Assembly: GCF_000062885.1 (NCBI RefSeq)
Contig: NC_009142.1
Location: 3,151,584-3,215,583, forward strand
DNA: 64,000 bases
Direction of reading: 5' to 3'
Source of the DNA: Saccharopolyspora erythraea NRRL 2338
Lineage (GTDB): Bacteria > Actinomycetota > Actinomycetes > Mycobacteriales > Pseudonocardiaceae
The notes beneath the pieces are model-generated. The model made no database searches. It saw only the letters and a list, made by a program, of their open reading frames with translations, and was not told the DNA's origin. Positions 7,256 to 13,991 of this stretch are shown piece after piece. A program made the translations under genes and the position numbers. Every line of letters begins with the position of its first letter. Position 1 is the first letter of the stretch.

Positions 7256-7933
7256 ATGCCCAGTCCTCTTGATGGCGACCAACGACCACCGGCTGCGGCC
7301 GAGGACGGCGGGGACAGCCCCGTCGTGGTTCGACGGCGGGTCACGATTCCACTCCTGTCCAAGGCCGGCGGCGCAACGCTCAACCCGGAGGTCGTGACCT
7401 TCTCCGGCTCCTCCGACGGGCAGGAGCACATCGCGCTCGTGTTCGGCGGCGGCACCGAGGTCCCGCTGGTCCGGGTGCATTCGGAGTGCCTGACCGGTGA
7501 CGTGTTCGGATCGGCCCGCTGCGACTGCGGGCCGCAGCTCGACGAGGCGATCGAGACCGTCAGCCGGCAGGGTGGGGTGATCCTGTACCTGCGCCAGGAA
7601 GGCCGCGGCATCGGGCTCTACAACAAGCTCGACGCCTACTTCCTCCAGGACGAGCTCGGCGTCGACACCTTCGAGGCCAACCGCAGGCTCAACTTCTCCG
7701 ACGACGAGCGCGACTACCGGGTCGCCGCGGCGATGCTGCGCGCCCTGGGCATCGACCGGATCCGGATCCTGTCCAACAACCCGGACAAGGTCGAGCAGCT
7801 CACCGGCTGCGGCATCGATGTCGCCGAGGCGGTCCCGACCGGCGTGTTCGTCAACGACGCCAACCGCAAGTACCTGATGGCCAAGGTCACGACGGCCGGA
7901 CATCAGGTGGAGCTCATGGAGGGTGCTCTGTGA
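7256..7933 (+). CDS. ribA: GTP cyclohydrolase II, ToxB-like
   Basis: 225-residue monofunctional GTP cyclohydrolase II (no DHBP synthase domain). It opens the imidazole ring of GTP to give 2,5-diamino-6-ribosylamino-4(3H)-pyrimidinone phosphate, formate and pyrophosphate. The zinc ligands are Cys78, Cys89 and Cys91 (HSECLTGDVFGSARCDCG); the GTP-binding loop RQEGRGIGL covers 113-121; Tyr128 in DAYFLQD matches the E. coli Tyr105 position, as in canonical enzymes. The ATG at 7256 follows GGTGGAG by 5 bases; the frame is open further upstream but without family similarity. Its stop overlaps the GTG of the WD40 gene. The context (WD40, FGE-like, RibD) points to toxoflavin-type rather than riboflavin synthesis. 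Confidence 0.92.
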   Translation: MPSPLDGDQRPPAAAEDGGDSPVVVRRRVTIPLLSKAGGATLNPEVVTFSGSSDGQEHIALVFGGGTEVPLVRVHSECLTGDVFGSARCDCGPQLDEAIETVSRQGGVILYLRQEGRGIGLYNKLDAYFLQDELGVDTFEANRRLNFSDDERDYRVAAAMLRALGIDRIRILSNNPDKVEQLTGCGIDVAEAVPTGVFVNDANRKYLMAKVTTAGHQVELMEGAL

Positions 7934-9615
7934 TCAAACACCGCGGCCCGATCAGCGGCATCGCCGCGTGGAAGGACGACTACGTCCTGACCGCGGGCTA
8001 CGACAACCAGGTCATCTTGTGGGACTACCGGACGAAGACGGCGCTGGCCCGCTCGTGGCACGACCACCTGGCCAACCAGGCCGTGTTCTCCCCCGACGGC
8101 AAGCACGTGCTCACCTCGTCCAGCGACTACACCGCCCGGCTGTGGAGCGTGCCGGAGCTGCGGCTGGAGGCGGTGTTCAACGCCCAGACCGACGACGTGG
8201 AGATGTCGGTTTTCCACCCGGAGAAGGAGCTGGTCGCCACCGCCTCCCGCGACCACAACGTGCGCGTCTACGACTTCCGCGGCAACCTCGTCGCCACCTT
8301 CGCCGGGCACACCCAGGACGTCATCTCGGTGGAGTGGGCCAAGGGCACCGACGAGCTGATCTCCTCCAGCGACGACGGCACGATCAAGCGCTGGTCGCTG
8401 GAGACCGGCGGCCTGGTCGGCGACCTGGACATGGACGGCGTGGAGACCGACACGATCGCGATCTCCACCAGCGGCACCATCTACGCGGGCAACGACGACG
8501 GCGAGCTGATCATCATCAACGGCGACGGCCGGGACGTGGTGCCCGCCCACGACGCCGGCGTCAAGCGGCTGGTCCTCGACGCCGCGCGCGGTCTGCTGGT
8601 CAGCCTCAGCTACGACCGCACGATGCGACTGTGGGAGACGGTGGAGTCCGGGCTGCGGCCGCGGGGCAGGGCCGACCTGCCCTCCGACGTGTGGCCGCGG
8701 TCGTGCGCGTTCGCGGGCGACTCCAGCCTCGTATTCGCGACCTTCGGCGCGACCTACCGCAGCTACGACTTCCAGCGCGAGCGCTGGGAGACCGATGAGA
8801 TCGCCGGAACCGGCGGGATCAACGCGGTCGTGCCGCACGAGGACAGCACCCTCGCGGTGGGCGACGCGGGCGTGGTCTGGCGCGGCGAGGACGTGCAGGC
8901 CCGCACCGGCAGCCTGTGCAACTTCCTGACGCCGGTGGAGGGCCTGGTGTTCTCCGGCGGCCAGCTCGGGCGCGTCTTCGACGCGCTGACCGGCGCCGAG
9001 ATCCACCGGCACCGCTCGCCGCTGAACTGCGGGGTCGCGTTCCGCCGCGACGGCGTTCAACACGTGGTGGTCGGCGCCTACACCGGTGAGGGCCTGCTGT
9101 TCCGGATCCCCGAACCGGGCAAGGCCGAGTTCGCCGGAGAGCTGCCGTTGCACGCCAACGCCGTCAAGGGCGTGGCCGTCTCCGGCGACCTGCTGTTCTC
9201 GGTGTGCGCGGACACCAGCGCCACCTGGTACCGGATCTCGACGCTGGAGAAGGTCGAGACGATCGAGCAGGCCCACGACCGCATCGCCAACGGCTGCGTC
9301 GGCCTGGCGGGCGGCGAGTTCGCCAGCGTCAGCCGCGACCTGCGGTTGCGGATCTGGAGCGCCTCGCGGCTGCCGCAGGTCGTCGAGACGCCGCACACGC
9401 ACTCGGTCAAGTGCGTCTCGGCCTCCGACGACGGCGACCTGGTGGCGACCGGCGCCTACAACGGCCGGATCGCCATCTACGACCGGCTCGCCTCGGAGTG
9501 GGTCTCGGTGCAGCGCCCGACCACGGCGGGGATCTCCTCGCTGGCCTACCACCCCGACGAGAAGCTGTTCCTGGCCAGCTCCTACGACGGCCAGGTCCAC
9601 CGGATCACGGTCTGA
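7930..9615 (+). CDS. WD40 repeat protein, ToxC-like
   Basis: 561-residue soluble protein made of about 13-14 WD-type repeats of roughly 40 residues, enough for two seven-bladed propellers. Recognisable blades include VILWDY near residue 35, ARLWSV, VRVYDF, MRLWET, LRIWSA and a last IAIYDR. No signal peptide or catalytic domain is seen. It starts at a GTG overlapping the ribA-like stop (GTGA). A WD-repeat protein in exactly this place, between toxB and toxD, is a hallmark of toxoflavin clusters; its biochemical role there is not established to my knowledge, and a scaffold function is a guess. Confidence 0.9.
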   Translation: MIKHRGPISGIAAWKDDYVLTAGYDNQVILWDYRTKTALARSWHDHLANQAVFSPDGKHVLTSSSDYTARLWSVPELRLEAVFNAQTDDVEMSVFHPEKELVATASRDHNVRVYDFRGNLVATFAGHTQDVISVEWAKGTDELISSSDDGTIKRWSLETGGLVGDLDMDGVETDTIAISTSGTIYAGNDDGELIIINGDGRDVVPAHDAGVKRLVLDAARGLLVSLSYDRTMRLWETVESGLRPRGRADLPSDVWPRSCAFAGDSSLVFATFGATYRSYDFQRERWETDEIAGTGGINAVVPHEDSTLAVGDAGVVWRGEDVQARTGSLCNFLTPVEGLVFSGGQLGRVFDALTGAEIHRHRSPLNCGVAFRRDGVQHVVVGAYTGEGLLFRIPEPGKAEFAGELPLHANAVKGVAVSGDLLFSVCADTSATWYRISTLEKVETIEQAHDRIANGCVGLAGGEFASVSRDLRLRIWSASRLPQVVETPHTHSVKCVSASDDGDLVATGAYNGRIAIYDRLASEWVSVQRPTTAGISSLAYHPDEKLFLASSYDGQVHRITV

Positions 9616-9655
9616 GGGCCTGCCTTCGAAAGACAGGCTCTTGAGCGACCGCGTC

Positions 9656-9689
9656 GCGCCTCGCCCCCGCGCGCCAGGGGGCGAGGCGC
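9656..9689 (+). terminator. Strong hairpin inside the operon, between the WD40 and FGE-like genes
   Basis: GCGCCTCGCCCCC (9656-9668) pairs perfectly with GGGGGCGAGGCGC (9677-9689) around an 8-base loop. A weaker GCCTG/CAGGC hairpin sits just upstream (about 9618-9638). No T-run follows, so attenuation or mRNA stabilisation is as likely as termination. It occupies the only sizeable gap in an otherwise overlapping gene set. Confidence 0.5.
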
Positions 9690-9724
9690 CGGCGGTGCGC
9701 ATCCCACGTCGCAGAGAGGTGCCG

Positions 9725-10708
9725 ATGAGCCCGAGACCCGTCCTGCGCGCCAACCCCAACACCCTCAGCGACCGGGAGGCGATGGGGCTGCCCGACGACC
9801 TGGTGGAGCGGGTCGCCGAGCTCCCGCTCGCCGGTCACGACGACCTGCTCGCCCGAGCGCCCGGCGAACTGGCCGTGCTCGCCGAGGACGCCGGGCAGCC
9901 CTTCGACCGCCGGTACGCGGCGGGCACGCTGCTCGGTCTGCGCGGCGACCCGAGGATCCGCTTCGACGACCCCGCGATGGTGGAGGTCCCGGCGGCCACC
10001 GTGCGGCTCGGGCTGGCGCCCGAGGACGTCGGCGAGGTGGTGCGGCGCTGGGAGCACGTGGGCGTCCTGCACTCCTGGATCGCCAAGGAAACCCCCGTGC
10101 ACGAGGCGCGGATCGAGCGCTTCCGCGTCATGCGCTACCCGGTGACGAACCACGAGTACCGCCGTTTCCTGGTGGAGACGGGGCATCCCGTGCTCCCGCG
10201 TGCCTGGCGGTTCGGGGCGTACCCGCACCACCTGTCCAACCATCCGGTGTGGACGGTCTCGCCGGAGGAGGCCGAGGCCTACGCGCGCTGGCTCGGCGAG
10301 CGCACCGGCAGGCCGTTCCGCCTGCTGACCGAAGCCGAATGGGAGTACGCCGCCGGCGGCGGCGACGGGCGGACTTTCCCGTGGGGCGACGAGATCGGCG
10401 CCGACCACGCCAACACCGTCGAGCACGGGCCGCTGAGCACCACGCCGGTCGGCATCTACCCGGCGGGTGCCAGCCCGTTCGGGGTGCTGGACATGGCGGG
10501 CAACGTCGAGGAGTTCGTCGCCGACGACTACCGGCCCTACCCCGGTGGCGAGCACGTGCTCGACGACCTGGCCGACGGCGGCCGCTACCGCGTCGCCCGC
10601 GGCGGCAGCTTCACCCGCTTCGGTGACCTGGCCAGGTGCCGGCGCCGGCACGGCTGGTACTCGCGGGAGATCTACGCGATGGGGTTCCGGCTGGGGGAGT
10701 CGGTGTGA
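9725..10708 (+). CDS. FGE-sulfatase (SUMF1) domain protein, ToxD-like, without the catalytic cysteines
   Basis: 327 residues: about 120 unassigned N-terminal residues, then a PF03781 FGE/SUMF1 domain with YPVTNHEYRRF, NHPVWTVSPEEAEAYARWL, LLTEAEWEYAA, FPWGDE and DMAGNVEEFVAD, ending RGGSF (292-296) and GFRL. True formylglycine-generating enzymes carry two copper-binding Cys shortly after RGGSW; here those positions are Arg and Ala, and only Cys305 is near. It is therefore probably not a sulfatase activator. No DinB domain, as in EgtB, is evident. The same protein type is encoded at this point in toxoflavin operons. Its stop overlaps the GTG of the next gene. AGAGGTG precedes the ATG. Confidence 0.87.
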   Translation: MSPRPVLRANPNTLSDREAMGLPDDLVERVAELPLAGHDDLLARAPGELAVLAEDAGQPFDRRYAAGTLLGLRGDPRIRFDDPAMVEVPAATVRLGLAPEDVGEVVRRWEHVGVLHSWIAKETPVHEARIERFRVMRYPVTNHEYRRFLVETGHPVLPRAWRFGAYPHHLSNHPVWTVSPEEAEAYARWLGERTGRPFRLLTEAEWEYAAGGGDGRTFPWGDEIGADHANTVEHGPLSTTPVGIYPAGASPFGVLDMAGNVEEFVADDYRPYPGGEHVLDDLADGGRYRVARGGSFTRFGDLARCRRRHGWYSREIYAMGFRLGESV

Positions 10709-11862
10709 GTCCGAGCGCGCGGGCAGTCCGGCCGCCCGAGGAAGCGACCGAGGCCGAACGCTGGGCGATGCGCAGGGCGATCCGGCTCACCGCGGACCCG
10801 CCGAGGCGTACCAGCCCGAACCCGTACGTCGGCTGCGTCGTGCTCGACGCCGACGGCCGGTTCGCGGGGGAGGGCCACCACCGCGGCGCGGGACATCCGC
10901 ACGCCGAGGTCGAGGCGCTGGCCGCGGCCGGTGGGCGAGCCGCCGGCGGTACCGCCGTGGTGACGCTGGAACCCTGCGCGCACCGCGGCCGGACGGGGCC
11001 GTGCACCGAGGCGCTGTCGGCCGCGGGTGTCAGCCGCGTGGTGTTCGCGGTCGAGGATCCGACCCGGGACGCCTCGGGAGGCGCCGAGCGGCTGGCCGCG
11101 GGCGGAGTGGAGGTCGTCGGCGGTCTGCACCGGGAGGAAGCCGAGCGGCACAACGAGTTCTGGCTCACCTCGGTCCGGCGCGAGAGACCGTTCGTGACGT
11201 GGAAGTTCGCCGGCACGATCGACGGCCGCTCGGCGGCGGCCGACGGCAGCTCCCGGTGGATCACCGCCGCCCAGGCGCGCCGGGACGCGCACGCGCTGCG
11301 CGCGGTTCACGACGCGGTGCTGGTCGGCGGCGGCACGCTGCGCGCCGACAATCCGCACCTGGGCCTGCGGCACGGGGTCGTCGGCGAACCGCCGTTGCGG
11401 GTGGTGCTCGACAGCGCGGGCCGGATCAAGCCCGGCGCGCGCGTGCTCGACGGCAGTGCGCCCACGCTGGTGGTGGTCTCGGACCGGGCCGGGGAACCGC
11501 GAGGGCTCGGTGCCGCGGCAGGCACTCTCGCCGTTCCGTCCACTGAGGACGGACTTGATCTGGCGGCCCTGTCGGAGCGGCTGTTCGCCAGAGGAGTGCG
11601 GTCGGTGCTGCTGGAAGGCGGCGCCCGGCTGGCAGCCGGATTCCTGGCAGGCGGCCTGGTCGACCGCGTCGTGGCCTACCTGGCGCCGATGTTCCTCGGC
11701 GGTGCGGGACTCCCCGTGGTCACCGACATCGGCGTGGCGAGCATGGCCGAGGCGGCACGGATGCGGGTGGAGGAGGTCCGGCAGCTGGGCCCGGACCTGC
11801 GGGTGGTCATGCAGCCGGAGCCGCGCGACCTGGATGCCTGTCTTCGGACTCATTCCGCGTAG
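10705..11862 (+). CDS. ribD: RibD-type pyrimidine deaminase-reductase, ToxE-like
   Basis: 385-residue bifunctional enzyme. The deaminase domain has the zinc motif HAE (66-68) and PCAHRGRTGPC (90-100, Cys91 and Cys100). The reductase domain runs from about residue 155 with KFAGTIDGR, SRWITAAQARRD and VLLEGGARLAAGFL, and looks complete. In riboflavin synthesis these domains deaminate the GTP cyclohydrolase II product and then reduce the ribose to ribityl; in toxoflavin synthesis a RibD-like protein (ToxE) follows ToxB-D. It starts at GTG 10705 overlapping the previous stop. No ribE or ribH is nearby, which argues against a housekeeping riboflavin operon. Confidence 0.91.
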   Translation: MSPSARAVRPPEEATEAERWAMRRAIRLTADPPRRTSPNPYVGCVVLDADGRFAGEGHHRGAGHPHAEVEALAAAGGRAAGGTAVVTLEPCAHRGRTGPCTEALSAAGVSRVVFAVEDPTRDASGGAERLAAGGVEVVGGLHREEAERHNEFWLTSVRRERPFVTWKFAGTIDGRSAAADGSSRWITAAQARRDAHALRAVHDAVLVGGGTLRADNPHLGLRHGVVGEPPLRVVLDSAGRIKPGARVLDGSAPTLVVVSDRAGEPRGLGAAAGTLAVPSTEDGLDLAALSERLFARGVRSVLLEGGARLAAGFLAGGLVDRVVAYLAPMFLGGAGLPVVTDIGVASMAEAARMRVEEVRQLGPDLRVVMQPEPRDLDACLRTHSA

Positions 11863-11972
11863 CGGTTCCGGTGCTCGTCGCGGGGGTGGGCCAAGCGGCT
11901 GCGCCGCTTCGAAAGATCAGGAACAGGCTTTGACGAGTCGATGGCGGTTCCCGCCGTTGGGGGCGTGGTGAC

Positions 11973-13376
11973 ATGGTCGGTTTTCCGCTGGAACCGGACT
12001 CCCGGTCGATGCGCGAGATGGGCGAGTCGGCGACCGCGCTGCTCGCCGACTTCCTGGCGGGGCTCGACAAGGCCCCGACGGTCCCCCCGGACGGCGCGGC
12101 GGTGCGCGTGACGCGCCCGCAGCCCGCCGGTGCGGCGTTCGACGAGGTGCTCGGCGAGTTCCGGCGCGCGGCGGCATGGGCGACCGAGACGGCCGGTCCC
12201 CGGCACTTCGGCTTCATCCCCGGCGGCGGGTTGTTCACCTCCGCGCTCGCCGAGTACCTGGCCAGGGGCTTCAACCGCTACACCAGCGTGGCTGCGATGG
12301 CGCCGGGGCTGGTGGCCGTGGAGAACTCGGTCGTCGAATGGCTGGCGGCCGAGTTCGGGCTGCCCGCCTCGGCGGGTGGCAACATCACCACCGGCGGGTC
12401 CATGGCCAACCTCTCCGGACTGCTCGCGGCCCGCCACGACCGCCTCGGCGACGACCTCGCCGGCGGCACCGTCTACCTGACCGCGCAGACAAACCACTGC
12501 GTGCCCAAAGCCATGCGCATCATGGGGTTTCCCGCGTCGGCGATCCGGACCGTGCCCTCGACGCCGGACCTGCGCATGGACGTCGAGGCGGCCCGGAGCA
12601 TGATCCGCGCCGACCGCGCGGCGGGCCTGCGCCCCTTCTGCGTGCTCGCCACGGCGGGCACCACGAGCACCGGGGCCGTCGACCCGATCGCCGCGGTCGC
12701 CGACCTCGCGGCGCGGGAAGACCTGTGGCTGCACGTCGACGCCGCCTACGGCGGCTTCTTCCAGCTCACCGAGCGTGGACGCCGGGGGTTCGAGGGCGTC
12801 GAGCGCGCCGACTCGCTGGTGCTCGACCCGCACAAGGGCATGTTCCTGCCCTACGGCACCGGCATGCTGCTGGTGCGCGATCCCGCCGTCCTGGCCCGTT
12901 CGCACGCCTTGTTCGACGACGACGTTCCCTACCTCCAGGACCTGGCGGCCGGCGAGCTGCCGGACTACGCCGAGCTGGGCATCGAGCGCACCCGCGAGTT
13001 CCGCGGGCTGCGCATGTGGCTGCCGCTGCGGCTGCACGGCGTCTCGGCCTTCCGGGAGGCGCTCGACGAGAAGCTGGACCTGGCCGCGCACGCCCACCGC
13101 GAGCTGAGCGCGATCCCCGGCGTGGTCTGCGGGCCACCCCCGGAGTTGTCCACTGTGGTCTTCAGCGTGCCGGCGGCGGGCAATCGCGGCAACCAGGTTC
13201 TGCGCGAGCGCATCAACGCGCGTGCCGAGGCGTTCTTCTCCAGCACCGCGGTCGGCGGCCGCTACCTGCTGCGGATGTGCGTGCTGTCGGTGCGCACCCA
13301 CGCCGGCCACGTCGACGACGCCGTGCGGGTCGTGCGGGAGGAAGTCCAGCGCATGGGCGGGGGAACGAACCGATGA
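11973..13376 (+). CDS. PLP-dependent group II amino acid decarboxylase
   Basis: 467-residue fold-type I enzyme of the aromatic amino acid / glutamate / DABA decarboxylase family. Visible features are HFGFIPGGG, TTGGSMANLSG (phosphate-binding), the PLP-contacting VDAAYGG, and the Schiff-base Lys in LDPHKGMFLPYG. It decarboxylates an amino acid to an amine; the substrate cannot be read from sequence. It follows the ribD-like gene by 110 bp and overlaps the serine acetyltransferase gene by ATGA. The tight pairing with an O-acetylserine maker suggests a serine- or cysteine-derived building block, an inference. Confidence 0.88.
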   Translation: MVGFPLEPDSRSMREMGESATALLADFLAGLDKAPTVPPDGAAVRVTRPQPAGAAFDEVLGEFRRAAAWATETAGPRHFGFIPGGGLFTSALAEYLARGFNRYTSVAAMAPGLVAVENSVVEWLAAEFGLPASAGGNITTGGSMANLSGLLAARHDRLGDDLAGGTVYLTAQTNHCVPKAMRIMGFPASAIRTVPSTPDLRMDVEAARSMIRADRAAGLRPFCVLATAGTTSTGAVDPIAAVADLAAREDLWLHVDAAYGGFFQLTERGRRGFEGVERADSLVLDPHKGMFLPYGTGMLLVRDPAVLARSHALFDDDVPYLQDLAAGELPDYAELGIERTREFRGLRMWLPLRLHGVSAFREALDEKLDLAAHAHRELSAIPGVVCGPPPELSTVVFSVPAAGNRGNQVLRERINARAEAFFSSTAVGGRYLLRMCVLSVRTHAGHVDDAVRVVREEVQRMGGGTNR

Positions 13377-13978
13377 CACCGAGGAAGGCGAACCGGTGGC
13401 CGCGCGTCGTGCGGCGCGCGTGCGCGACCCTGCGCGAGGACCTCGACACCGTGCTGGCCAAGGACCCGGCGGTCACCAGCCGCGCGGAAGCCCTGATGTA
13501 CCCGCACCTGCTCGCGCTGTGGGCGCACCGCGCGGCCCACCTCCTCTACCGGCGCACCTGGTACGGCCCGGCGCGCCTGCTCTCGCTGCTCGCCCGCTCC
13601 GCCACCGGCATCGACATCCACCCCGGAGCACGCATCGGACCGCGTCTGTTCATCGACCACGGCGAAGGGGTGGTGATCGGCGAGACCGTCGCCATCGGCG
13701 CGGACGTGGTGCTCTACCACCAGGTCACGCTCGGCGCGGTCGGCTGGCGGCGCGACCGGATGCGGGCGCCGGGGGAGCAGCGGCACCCGACGGTCGGCGA
13801 CGGCGTCACCATCGGCGCCAAGGCCAGCGTCCTGGGGCCGGTCGAGGTCGGCGAGTGCGCGGTCATCGGGGCGCACGCCCTGGTCCTGCGCGACGTCGCG
13901 GCCAAGGAACGGGTGCGCGGCGGGGCGGTGGTGGGCAGGCACGCGGCCGCCGCCACCGACGCCGGCACCCTCGGCTGA
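13373..13978 (+). CDS. cysE: Serine O-acetyltransferase (CysE type)
   Basis: 201-residue left-handed beta-helix acyltransferase. It has an N-terminal helical part (LREDLDTVLAKDP), then hexapeptide repeats including GIDIHPGARIG, FIDHGEGVVIGETV, YHQVTLGAVG and VTIGAKASVLG. It makes O-acetylserine from serine and acetyl-CoA. It overlaps the decarboxylase gene by 4 bp. A CysK-like enzyme is encoded about 6 kb downstream (19981), so O-acetylserine is probably consumed by a beta-replacement step inside this region rather than only for primary cysteine supply. Confidence 0.92.
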   Translation: MTPRKANRWPRVVRRACATLREDLDTVLAKDPAVTSRAEALMYPHLLALWAHRAAHLLYRRTWYGPARLLSLLARSATGIDIHPGARIGPRLFIDHGEGVVIGETVAIGADVVLYHQVTLGAVGWRRDRMRAPGEQRHPTVGDGVTIGAKASVLGPVEVGECAVIGAHALVLRDVAAKERVRGGAVVGRHAAAATDAGTLG

Positions 13979-13991
13979 CCGGCACCGGGCG

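Noticed and set aside
9725-10708. Sulfatase-activating formylglycine-generating enzyme
   Set aside because: Both catalytic Cys positions are replaced and no sulfatase gene is in the window.
7256-11862. Housekeeping riboflavin operon
   Set aside because: RibA and RibD occur without ribE or ribH and are interrupted by WD40 and FGE-like genes; no FMN riboswitch was seen.
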